Assembly: GCF_035975855.1 (NCBI RefSeq)
Contig: NZ_CP109055.1
Span: 6,634,001 to 6,698,000 of the forward strand
Source of the DNA: Streptomyces sp. NBC_01304
GTDB taxonomy: Bacteria > Actinomycetota > Actinomycetes > Streptomycetales > Streptomycetaceae
Length of the DNA: 64,000 nucleotides
Direction of reading: 5' to 3'
Shown: positions 27,401 to 35,502 of the stretch, in pieces
How positions within the stretch are numbered: position 1 is the stretch's first letter
Layout: every line of letters starts with the position of its first letter
Program-made: the position numbers and the translations under genes
The notes under the pieces: generated by a model
Told to the model about the DNA's origin: nothing
The model's input: the letters and a program-made list of their open reading frames with translations, nothing else
Databases searched by the model: none

Positions 27401-27998
27401 TCACCGGGGTGTCCTCGTAGAGCTTGCCCTCGGGGAACTCGAAGGCGTGCTTGTCCCAGAAGTCCCGGCGGAACACCTTGTTCCAGGCCACGCGGTCGGC
27501 CAGCAGCTCCGGATCGCGGGTGATGTGCGTACGCGTCCGGGACTCGGTCAGCCACTTGTACTGCCAGGCCTGCTGGCGGCCGCGCTCGTTGAGGCGCCAC
27601 ACGTTGCCGGTCGCGAAGTCGGAGCCCGAGGCGTCGAGGCTGGCGATCATGCGCGCGTAGGTGTCGTGCGCCACGACGTCGTCGCTGTCGACGAAGGTCA
27701 GATACGTGGCGTCCGGCGAGGCGTGCCGGACCCCCGTGTTGCGGGCCGCGCTCAGGCCCGCGTTCTGCTGGTGGACGTACCGGAAGCGGGGGTCGCGCTC
27801 GGCGAAGGCACGGGCGATGTCCGTACTGCCGTCGGTGGAGCCGTCGTCGACGAGGACGACCTCGAAGCCGACCGCATCTGCATCGCCCTCTGCGGGCTCA
27901 CTCTGCGCGATGGTCTGGCCTGCGAGGGAGCGCAGGCAGTCCTCCAGGTAGTCCTCGACGTTGTAGATGGGCACGACGACGCTGAGTCGGGGCTGCAC
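24441..27998 (-). CDS. Large GT2-beta-TagF three-part polymer transferase
   Basis: A 1185-residue protein. GT2 domain about 1-330: PRLSVVVPIYNVEDYL, VDDGSTDGS and metal motif FVDSDDVV. The central 430 residues are beta-rich and resemble tandem sandwich domains. TagF-like domain about 770-1170: TWHGAPLKRIG with H919, APTHRDH, R-x-H with H1054 and TDYSSLVFDFAHTGRP. GTG 27998 is chosen because GAAAGG lies 6 bases upstream and the paralogue at 30470 starts at the same place. An acidic insertion (SEPAEGDADAVG) splits the GT2 nucleotide-binding region relative to that paralogue. Both catalytic sites look intact. Confidence 0.85.
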   Translation of the reverse strand: MQPRLSVVVPIYNVEDYLEDCLRSLAGQTIAQSEPAEGDADAVGFEVVLVDDGSTDGSTDIARAFAERDPRFRYVHQQNAGLSAARNTGVRHASPDATYLTFVDSDDVVAHDTYARMIASLDASGSDFATGNVWRLNERGRQQAWQYKWLTESRTRTHITRDPELLADRVAWNKVFRRDFWDKHAFEFPEGKLYEDTPVMIPAHFLATSVDVLAEHVYYWRVREGSITRRRTDVKGVRDRIAACAGVSAFLGERFPGQKRTYDLSCLRDDFLYFLDGLPMGGPEYRAAFLADTAAFLRDADASVIAELPVDLRVKWQLVREERLADLVELLAFEQANGTAFRVQGALARSAVYPSAAGGRLDVDPKLTRIGSRELPVVARVVDASWGADGKLTISGYAYVRNLEAARPGQSVKAGILKSAHSRGQFRRVPTTTVASPYATESSRQQLHSYDQSGFEMTIDPRKLKIRGRWRPGNWLLGVVVAGHGTVRRAAVRSLDGAAAQSVVRELADGLRLVLAFSKGRLVLRVERYAARVESHALDGGDVVLTGRVHGGPEPKALRLTHKDSKAELDCPVACALGRFSVRIPLADLEAVPPTEHRAPREVEPPHGDRWQANLVLPDGSLKSVAAVCDLPPGRYATQAGREVCATANDAGQLVVELTRQPVADVVRWTDEGALVVEGWVSEASWYEAELVLRHSTRDEEVTVAVERDGGRFRASFAPASADDGLSLREGRWYAFLREVAAVGEDDRVSGDGSAISAGPRRLDGVPVRLLASVGAGLPLAREHGGRTFTADRRFGDRLLLDSGPVLPAAERSAYSRARLRTVHYPAQRQLPLQETVLYFDGDSPRAVHEELVRRGTDLEHLWVAHDGQTRIPAGARAVELHSTAWYEALARARHIVTAGHLPDFFERREGQHVVQTWHGAPLKRIGKDLTDTLYADHAHVDALPRLTAQWSLLVSPNRHSIPHMSRALSYQGEVLQAGSPRNDVLFADDRAKIADRVRRDLGIEEGKRVVLYAPTHRDHLAYEPGRFRYEAALDFREAERALGEDHVLLVRKHPLATGRLPGGRAPFVRDVSAYPQVAELLLITDVLVTDYSSLVFDFAHTGRPMLFHTYDLEHYRDTVRGFYLDFETRAPGPLLATTGELIEALLDVDTIAARHADVYAAFRQAYCDLDDGRAAGRVADRMLR

Positions 27999-28163
27999 GG
28001 TGGGCCTTTCGCAGCGGTCCAAAAGGAACAAGGGCGCACCGCGAGTGAATGCGGTGTATTTGTCCCATTTGCCCATTCACGTCAATCTTTTTGCCTTACG
28101 TAACCCGAAAGAGTGGCCAGAGGTCTTCGACAGGGCGTACGCGGCTGACTACGGTCAGTTGTC

Positions 28164-30263
28164 ATGGTCCGTTTCTCCGTCGTCGTGCCCGCTCACCGCA
28201 TCCAGGGCTATCTGCGGGAATGCCTGGAATCCGTGCTCTCGCAGAGTCACCGGGACCTCGAACTGATCGTCGTGGACGACTGCTCCCCGGACGCCGGGGC
28301 CGCGATCGCCGCGGAGTATGCGGAACGCGACGACCGCCTGCAACTCGTCCGCCTCGACAAGCACTCCGGCACGGGCGCCGCCCGCAATGCCGGGGCCGAC
28401 CGCGCCACCGGCGACCACCTCCTCTTCCTCGACGGCGACGACCTGCTGCTGCCCGGCGCCCTCGCATCCCTGGCCCGCGCCCTCGCCGAGCGCGAGACGG
28501 ACGTGCTGCTCTTCGACCACGACCGGGTCGACTGGTGGGAGAACGTCTCCGGCAGCGGCGACGACCTCGCGGGCGAACCCCTTGCCGTCACCCCGGCCGC
28601 CTGGAACCGCGTCGTGCGCCGCTCCTTCTGGGTGACGCACCGGCTGGCCTTCACCGAAGGGCCCTATGAGGACGTGGTGCCCATGCACCGGGCCACGCTC
28701 CTGGCCGGCCGGCGCCTCGCCGTCCTGCCCAAGGTCTGCGTGCGCTGGCGCAAGCGACGCGGCGGCAGCGTGTCCACGACGCCCGGGCGAGCGCACTTCG
28801 CGGTCCTCGACCGGTACGAGGAACTGCTCTCCGGCGCCGCGGGGACGTCCGGCGCGGGCGAGTCCGGGCAGCGGCTCTTCGGGCCCGCGATCGAGCACGC
28901 GCTCGCGGTGCTCGGCGACCCGGGCCGGATCCGCCCCGCCGACCGGGCCGACTTCTTCCGCGGCGCGGCCCGCCTCTACCGGGCCCACCGCCCGGACGAC
29001 TACGAGCCGGTGGGCGACCGCCAGCGGGCCCTCGCGACCGGCTCGTACGCCGCCTATCAGGGCCTCAAGCACGCCAACGGCCGCCTCAAGGCGGCGAAGA
29101 AGGCCCTCACCCACCGCAAGAAGCGGCTGCGGGCCCAGGTCATGCGCCTCACCTACCGCACCGACCGCCGCCGGGCCCTCGACCCCCGGCTCGCGGTCTA
29201 CGGCTCCTATTGGAACCGCGGCCTGTCCTGCAACCCCCTGGCGGTCTACGAGAAGGCCCGCGAGCTCGCCCCGCACATCCGCGGCGTCTGGGTCGTCTCC
29301 AGCCGCAACCGGCACCGCGTCCCCGAGGGCGTCGAGTACGTCATCGAGGGATCACGCCGCTACTGGCGGGTCATGGCGCAGGCCACCTACCTGGTCAACA
29401 ACTCCAGCTTCCCCGGCGGCTTCGTCAAGCGCCCCGGTCAGGTCTACCTGCAGACCCACCACGGCACCCCGCTCAAGAAGATGGGCCTCGACCAGCGCCG
29501 CTACCCGGCCGGCACGCACGGAATCAGCTTCCAGAAGGTCCTGGACCACACCGACCAGTGGGACTTCTCGCTCTCCGCCAATCCGCACTCCACCGAGATC
29601 TGGGAGCGCGTCTATCCGTCGACGTACAAAGCGCTCGAACTCGGCTATCCGCGCAACGACATCTACTTCCGGGCCGGCAAGGAGCAAGTAGCCGCAGTGC
29701 GCGAGGAGTTGGGCATCCGGCCCGGCCAGACCGCACTGCTCTACGCGCCCACCCACCGCGACTACCAGAAGGGCTTCCAGCCCCGCCTCGACCTGGAGCG
29801 CTTCGCCCTGAAGCTCGGCCCTTCCTTCGTGATCCTGGTGCGGGCCCACTACTTCTACGGCGCACAGGCGGGGCTCGCCACGCACCCGCAGATCGTCGAC
29901 GTCACCGGCCACGCGCGCGTGGAGGACCTCTGCCTGGCCGCCGACGCACTGATCACGGACTACTCGTCCCTGATGTTCGACTACGCCTGCCTGGACCGCC
30001 CGATCATCAGCTACGCCCCCGACTGGCAGGCGTACCGGCTGGCCCGCGGCACCTACTTCGACCTGCTCTCGGGCCGGCCCGGGGAGACGCCGGGGGCGGT
30101 CGCCGCCAGCGAGGAGGAGCTGGGCTTCCTCTTCCAGGTGGGGGCGTGGGACACGGAGAAGACGGACCGGCTGCGGGCCGCGTTCCGGGCGCGGTTCTGT
30201 CCGTACGACGACGGGGGAGCGGCGGAGCGGGTGGTGCGGCGGGTCTTCCTCGGGGACCGGTGA
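28164..30263 (+). CDS. GT2-TagF-like two-domain wall polymer transferase
   Basis: A 699-residue member of the same family. GT2 domain about 1-230: VRFSVVVPAHRIQGYL, VVDDCSPD and metal motif FLDGDDLL, shorter than in its relatives. A basic helical linker (KAAKKALTHRKKRLRAQ) precedes the TagF-like domain (about 340-690): HHGTPLKKMG with H433, APTHRDY, R-x-H with H562 and TDYSSLMFDYACLDRP. Both sites look active. It is divergent, across 165 bp, from the 1185-residue polymerase gene and sits 206 bp before its 1184-residue paralogue. No clear ribosome site precedes the ATG. Confidence 0.85.
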   Translation: MVRFSVVVPAHRIQGYLRECLESVLSQSHRDLELIVVDDCSPDAGAAIAAEYAERDDRLQLVRLDKHSGTGAARNAGADRATGDHLLFLDGDDLLLPGALASLARALAERETDVLLFDHDRVDWWENVSGSGDDLAGEPLAVTPAAWNRVVRRSFWVTHRLAFTEGPYEDVVPMHRATLLAGRRLAVLPKVCVRWRKRRGGSVSTTPGRAHFAVLDRYEELLSGAAGTSGAGESGQRLFGPAIEHALAVLGDPGRIRPADRADFFRGAARLYRAHRPDDYEPVGDRQRALATGSYAAYQGLKHANGRLKAAKKALTHRKKRLRAQVMRLTYRTDRRRALDPRLAVYGSYWNRGLSCNPLAVYEKARELAPHIRGVWVVSSRNRHRVPEGVEYVIEGSRRYWRVMAQATYLVNNSSFPGGFVKRPGQVYLQTHHGTPLKKMGLDQRRYPAGTHGISFQKVLDHTDQWDFSLSANPHSTEIWERVYPSTYKALELGYPRNDIYFRAGKEQVAAVREELGIRPGQTALLYAPTHRDYQKGFQPRLDLERFALKLGPSFVILVRAHYFYGAQAGLATHPQIVDVTGHARVEDLCLAADALITDYSSLMFDYACLDRPIISYAPDWQAYRLARGTYFDLLSGRPGETPGAVAASEEELGFLFQVGAWDTEKTDRLRAAFRARFCPYDDGGAAERVVRRVFLGDR

Positions 30264-30469
30264 GGGCGGCCGGCCCTCGGCGAGGTGGGCCCGCCGCGGA
30301 GCAGAGGCGGCTTTCCCCGGAGTGAACTCGCGTGAACTCGCCGGAGAACACCCGAAGTTGAGTCATGCCGTCAGGGGTCACCCGTACGGCCCACTCGTGG
30401 GTGACCGCGGCGCGACTGCGGGGTTGGTCACCAGCAACCCCCGCCCCCGCGTGAAACGGATGTGCCTCC

Positions 30470-33400
30470 ATGCCGCCCAGGCTCAGCGTCGTTGTCCCGA
30501 TCTACAACGTGGAGCTCTACCTGGAGGACTGCCTGAGCTCGCTGGCCGTCCAGACCATGGCAGACCTCGAAGTGGTCATGGTCGACGACGGATCGGCGGA
30601 CGGCAGCACGGCCATCGCCGAGCGGTACGCGGCGGTGGACGAGCGCTTCACCCTGGTCCGGCAGGCCAACGGCGGGCTGGGGCACGCCCGTAACACCGGG
30701 GTGCGGCACATCGACCCCGGGGCCGGGTACCTCACCTTCGTCGACAGCGACGACGTCATCCCGCCCGACGCCTACGCCAAGATGCTCGACTCCCTGGAGG
30801 CCAGCGGCTCCGACTTCGCCACGGGCAATGTGATGCGGCTGCGGGCGCGGGGCCTCGGCCAGTCCGGCACCTTCAAGAAGCCGATGGCCCAGACCCGCGT
30901 CGCCACCCACATCACCCGGCACCACGACCTCGTGTACGACCGCATCGTCTGCAACAAGGTCTACCGTCGCGCCTTCTGGGACAAGCACTCCTTCACGTTC
31001 CCCGAGGGGAGGCTCTACGAGGACATCCCGGTGAGCATCCCCGCGCACTACCACGCCAGGTCGGTCGACGTGCTCAGCGACCACGTCTACTACTGGCGCG
31101 AGCGCGAGGGCTCCATCACGCAGGCCCGCACCAGGCCGAGCGGACTGCGGGACCGGTTCACCTCCGTCGACGGGGCCAGCCGCTTCCTCGCCGCGCAGGA
31201 CGACCCGAGCGCGGCCCCGCTCAAGCGCGCCTACGACCGCAGCGTCCTGGCCAGCGACCTGGTGCTCTTCATGGAGGTCCTGGCCCAGGGCTCCGAGGAA
31301 TTCCAGGAGCTCTTCGTGGAGCTCGGTGCCGACTTCCTCAGCCGGGTCGACCCCTCGGTGCACGCCGAACTGCCGCTCGGGATGCGGCTCAAGTGGCAGC
31401 TGATCAAGGAGCGGCGCACCGCCGACCTGCTCGACCTGCTCGCCTTCGAGGTGGCCAACCCCTCCGTGTTCCGCCTGGCCGGCCACCGCGGGCGCCGTGC
31501 CGTGCCCACCGCGCCGAACGGCCGTGTCATCCGCGTCCCGGCGGGCATCGCCACACTCAAGCGGTCGGAACTCCCGTTGCACGCCCGCCTGTTGTCGGCC
31601 GACTGGGACGGCCGCACCCTGCGACTCGGCGGATACGCGTACATCCGCGGCCTGCGCGCCGGCCGCCCGCACCGCTCGGTCAAGGCGGGCTGGCTGCGCC
31701 GCCAGGGCAGTCGCTCCGTCGTGCCGGTGTGGGTGCGCGGCACGTCCTGCCCCGAGGCGACCCGCAACTCCGGGCAGCGCATGTACTCGTACGACGCCTC
31801 CGGCTTCGGGCTCCGCATCGACCTCGACCGGCTCCTCAAGAAGGGTGTCAGGACGGGCACTTGGCACCTCACCCTGGGCGTCCTCACCGGCGGCGTGCTG
31901 CGTCGCAGCCGGATCGGCGCGGGCGTCGAGGGATCCGGCGCCCAGCCGCCCGCCCTGGACCTCGGCGACGGACGGCGTGCCGTGCCCGCCTTCCATCAGG
32001 GCGTGCTCCGGATCACCGTGGAGGAGACCGGGGCCCGGCTCGCCGGCCACCGGCTCGACGGGGACGACCTCGAACTGACCGGCCTGGTGCGGGGCGGCTC
32101 CGCGCCCGTCGCGCTGCGGCTCACCGGGCCGGACTCCGTCGAGTCGCTCGACATTCCCGTGGCGGCGACCCCTGCCGAATCGGCCGAAGTGCCCGGTGGC
32201 TGGGCGCCGTTCACCGCCCGGGTCCCGCTCGCCGTCCTCGAAGCGACCCGCCCCGTCGAGGCCGCCGGGCCCAAGGAGGAGCCGGTCCGCACCAGGGACT
32301 ACTGGAAGGTCGAGCTCGCCACGACCGACGGCGGCCGCCACCGGCTGCTCGTGCCCCAGGGCCTGACACCCGGCCGCCACCCCCTTGGCACCGACCCGCG
32401 CCTCGGCGGCGTACGCCGTGAACTCGCCGTGACCGCCGACGCGTCCGGCCATCTGACTCTCATCGACCAGATCGGCCAGCCCCTCGTCGACACCCTCACC
32501 TGGACCCCCGAGGGCGGGCTCGTCCTGGCGGGCGCCCACGCGGGGGCGGCCGGCGTCGAGCTGGTGTGGCAGCACAGTGAGCACCGCGAAGAGATCGTGC
32601 TGCCGGTGGAGTTGAGCGACGGCCGGTTCCGCACCGAGGTGTCCCCGGCGGCCGCGGGCGGCGGCGGGCGGCCGCTGCGCGAGGGACGCTGGTACGCGTT
32701 CTTCCGCGACGCCCGGACCCCTGGGGTCGACGCCCCCCTGCGGCTCGCCCCGGCGCTTCTGCCTCAACTGCCCCTGGAACACCGGGCGTCTGACCGAACC
32801 TTCACAGTGCAGCGCCGCTTCCACGACCTGCTCTTCCTCGGGTCCGGCTCCACGCTCGGCCCCCGGGAGCGGGGCGCCTACCGGCAGCACCGACTCGCCA
32901 CCGTCGGCTTCCCGGTGGCCCGGCACCTGCCGCTGCGCGACGCCGTGCTCTACAACAGCTTCGACGGCAAGCAGTACTCGGACTCGCCACGAGCCGTGCA
33001 CGAGGAACTGGTACGCCGCTCCGCCGACGTGGAACACCTCTGGGCGGTACGCGACGGCCAGGCCGAGGTACCGCCCACCGCCCGCGCCGTGGTGCTCGGC
33101 AGCGCCGAATGGCACCAGGCCCTGGGCCGCAGCCGCACCATCGTCGGCAACACCCACCTCCCGCGCTGGTTCAGGAAGCGCCCCGGCCAGACGGTCCTGC
33201 AGACCTGGCACGGCACTCCGCTCAAGCGCATCGGCCACGACCTGGCGGGCACCGACTTCGCCAACCCCGCCTATCTGCGGGGCCTGAGCCGACGGGCCGG
33301 CCAGTGGAGCATGCTGCTGTCCCCCAACCGCTTCAGCACCCCCATCCTGCGCCGGGCGTTCGCCTACGAGGGCGAGATCCTGGAGTCCGGCTACCCGCGC

Positions 33401-34024
33401 AACGACCTGCTGTACGCGGAGGACCGGGGCAAGGTCGCCGAGGCGGTGCGGCGCGATCTCGGTCTGCCCGAGGGCAAGAAGATCGTGCTGTACGCGCCGA
33501 CCTGGCGGGACGACATGCGGTACGACGCCGCCCGCTACAAGCTCGACCTGCGACTCGACCTGGAGGCGGCCGAACGCGCCCTCGGCGACGACCACGTACT
33601 CCTGATCCGCAAGCACCACTTCGTGTCCGACTCCGTACCCGCCTCGCCCAGCGGCTTCGTCCGCGACGTGTCGGCCCATCCGGACATCACCGAGCTGATG
33701 CTGATCGCGGACGTCCTGATCACCGACTACTCGTCCCTGATGTTCGACTTCGCGCACACCGGCCGGCCGATGCTGTTCTTCACCTACGACCTGGAGCACT
33801 ACCGGGACGTGCTGCGCGGCTTCTACTTCGACTTCGAGTCCCGCGCGCCGGGCCCGCTGCTCTCCACGTCGGCCGAAGTCGTCGACGCGCTGAGGGACTT
33901 GGGAGGAGTGATGGAGGCGAGCGCCGAGGCGTACGACACCTTCCGCGAGGCCTTCTGCGACCTGGACGACGGGCACGCGGCCGAGCGGGTGGCGGACCGG
34001 CTGCTGGGTCAGAGCGCGCTGTGA
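30470..34024 (+). CDS. Large GT2-beta-TagF three-part polymer transferase
   Basis: An 1184-residue paralogue of the 24441-27998 product with the same three-part plan. GT2 about 1-320 (PRLSVVVPIYNVELYL, VDDGSADGS, FVDSDDVI). Beta-rich centre about 330-770. TagF-like domain about 775-1165: TWHGTPLKRIG with H914, APTWRDD, R-x-H with H1049 and TDYSSLMFDFAHTGRP. It should build a phosphodiester-linked polymer and add sugar. Its stop overlaps the next start (GTGA). A perfect tandem 10-bp duplication (30322-30341) lies in the 206-bp upstream gap. Confidence 0.85.
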   Translation: MPPRLSVVVPIYNVELYLEDCLSSLAVQTMADLEVVMVDDGSADGSTAIAERYAAVDERFTLVRQANGGLGHARNTGVRHIDPGAGYLTFVDSDDVIPPDAYAKMLDSLEASGSDFATGNVMRLRARGLGQSGTFKKPMAQTRVATHITRHHDLVYDRIVCNKVYRRAFWDKHSFTFPEGRLYEDIPVSIPAHYHARSVDVLSDHVYYWREREGSITQARTRPSGLRDRFTSVDGASRFLAAQDDPSAAPLKRAYDRSVLASDLVLFMEVLAQGSEEFQELFVELGADFLSRVDPSVHAELPLGMRLKWQLIKERRTADLLDLLAFEVANPSVFRLAGHRGRRAVPTAPNGRVIRVPAGIATLKRSELPLHARLLSADWDGRTLRLGGYAYIRGLRAGRPHRSVKAGWLRRQGSRSVVPVWVRGTSCPEATRNSGQRMYSYDASGFGLRIDLDRLLKKGVRTGTWHLTLGVLTGGVLRRSRIGAGVEGSGAQPPALDLGDGRRAVPAFHQGVLRITVEETGARLAGHRLDGDDLELTGLVRGGSAPVALRLTGPDSVESLDIPVAATPAESAEVPGGWAPFTARVPLAVLEATRPVEAAGPKEEPVRTRDYWKVELATTDGGRHRLLVPQGLTPGRHPLGTDPRLGGVRRELAVTADASGHLTLIDQIGQPLVDTLTWTPEGGLVLAGAHAGAAGVELVWQHSEHREEIVLPVELSDGRFRTEVSPAAAGGGGRPLREGRWYAFFRDARTPGVDAPLRLAPALLPQLPLEHRASDRTFTVQRRFHDLLFLGSGSTLGPRERGAYRQHRLATVGFPVARHLPLRDAVLYNSFDGKQYSDSPRAVHEELVRRSADVEHLWAVRDGQAEVPPTARAVVLGSAEWHQALGRSRTIVGNTHLPRWFRKRPGQTVLQTWHGTPLKRIGHDLAGTDFANPAYLRGLSRRAGQWSMLLSPNRFSTPILRRAFAYEGEILESGYPRNDLLYAEDRGKVAEAVRRDLGLPEGKKIVLYAPTWRDDMRYDAARYKLDLRLDLEAAERALGDDHVLLIRKHHFVSDSVPASPSGFVRDVSAHPDITELMLIADVLITDYSSLMFDFAHTGRPMLFFTYDLEHYRDVLRGFYFDFESRAPGPLLSTSAEVVDALRDLGGVMEASAEAYDTFREAFCDLDDGHAAERVADRLLGQSAL

Positions 34025-35502
34025 AGCACACAACAACCCCCTCCGAAAGGCCTTCGCCCTGGCCGTGGTGCCTGGCGGCGATCGCGGCCGTCTGCGGCTA
34101 CGCCGTGGCCACCGTCTTCCACCCCGGATACTTCAGCGCGGACAGCCACTACCAGCTGCTGCAGGCGCTCGGGGACGAGCCGATGAGCGACTGGCACCCG
34201 CCGGTTCTGGCGCTCGTGTGGCGGGCCCTGCTGTGGGCCACGGGGGGCGTCTCGGCCATGGCCGACCTGCAGACCGCCCTGCTGTGGGGGTCGCTGTGGC
34301 TGCTCGCCCGACTGGTCTGGCTGAAGACCGGCAGCCGCGGCCTGTCTCTCGCGATGCTGGCCGTCGGCCTCGCGCCCCAGGTCATGAACTTCACGGGCGT
34401 GGTCTGGAAGGACGTACACCTGGCGTACGCCCTCCTCGCGGCCTGCGCGCTCGCGCTCACCGTACGTGAGCTGCCCAGGGACCGGACCAGGACGCGATGG
34501 GCCCTGCTGGTGCTCGGGGTGCTGTTCGTCGTGTACGCGGGCATGGTCCGCAAGAACGGTTTCCCCGCCGTGCTCCCGGTCTTCGCGCTGCTCGTCCTCG
34601 CGGCGTGGCCGACTCCGGGCCGCCGCCGGTGGCTTGCCGCCACCGGGGTGTTCCTCGCGCTCACCGTCGTCGGCAGCATCGGTGTGTCCGCGGTCGCCCA
34701 ACCGCTGCCGACCCGCGTGTACGCGGTCATCCCGGTGGACGACCTCGTCCATGTGCTCACCCCGACCCAGGTCCGCTCCGCCGCCCAACAGGCCGGTGGA
34801 AGCGCGGACTTCACGGACCGCATGGTCACCGCAGCCGTCGACTGCCAGAAGCGCCGGCTCACGTCCAACGCGTACCTGGAGTGCTATCCGCGCAAGGGCC
34901 GCTTCGACGTGATGGAGCTGAGCCGCAACGCCGACGTCGTACGCCGGATGTGGATGCGGCAGATGCCGAGGCACTGGCAGGGATACGCCGAGTACCGGGT
35001 CCGGGTGTTCACCAAGGTGCTCTTCCAGAGCAATCAGACCTTCTTCAACGGCACCCGGCTCCCGAAGGGCAGTCGGCTGCCCGAGATCGCGTCGCAGCAA
35101 CCGACCAACGACACACTGAGGTTCGCCCTGCAGAACTATGTGACAGGTGCCGTCCGTGACCTGCCGATGCTCTTCCAGGGCTGGTTCTGGCTGGCGGTGT
35201 CCCTGGTGCTGGTGCTGCGCCGCCGGCCCGGCCCCTACCGCAGGGAGCTGCGTCTCATCGGGGCCAGCTCGCTCGTGTACGTCCTCGCGTACCTGCCCAC
35301 CGCGCCCGAGTCCAACTTCCGCTACGTGTACTGGCCGGCGCTCTCCGGGACGGTCGCGCTGGTGCTCGTCGCGACCGCCTACGCGGCGCGGCGTCGCGCG
35401 GCGGCCGGTACCGTCGCCGCCGCTGAGGGGCTGCCCGTCCAGTCCACCGCACCGTCACCCGCCCCGGAGCTCCCCGAACCGGTGGCATCAACTGCGCGGT
35501 GA
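34021..35502 (+). CDS. Polytopic membrane protein coupled to the polymerase
   Basis: A 493-residue protein with about twelve helices. The first outer loop has FHPGYFSADSHYQLLQAL and MSDWHPPVLALVWRAL. A helix end reads VVWKDVHLAYAL, then MVRKNGFPAVLP. A large outside loop (about 230-375) has two cysteines. This resembles uncharacterised GT-C/Wzy-like proteins of Gram-positive polysaccharide loci. The GTG start overlaps the polymerase stop by 4 bp. Its 3' end overlaps the convergent pyruvyltransferase-fusion gene by 15 bp. A role in polymerising or decorating the polymer outside is likely; the substrate is unknown. Confidence 0.65.
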   Translation: MKHTTTPSERPSPWPWCLAAIAAVCGYAVATVFHPGYFSADSHYQLLQALGDEPMSDWHPPVLALVWRALLWATGGVSAMADLQTALLWGSLWLLARLVWLKTGSRGLSLAMLAVGLAPQVMNFTGVVWKDVHLAYALLAACALALTVRELPRDRTRTRWALLVLGVLFVVYAGMVRKNGFPAVLPVFALLVLAAWPTPGRRRWLAATGVFLALTVVGSIGVSAVAQPLPTRVYAVIPVDDLVHVLTPTQVRSAAQQAGGSADFTDRMVTAAVDCQKRRLTSNAYLECYPRKGRFDVMELSRNADVVRRMWMRQMPRHWQGYAEYRVRVFTKVLFQSNQTFFNGTRLPKGSRLPEIASQQPTNDTLRFALQNYVTGAVRDLPMLFQGWFWLAVSLVLVLRRRPGPYRRELRLIGASSLVYVLAYLPTAPESNFRYVYWPALSGTVALVLVATAYAARRRAAAGTVAAAEGLPVQSTAPSPAPELPEPVASTAR

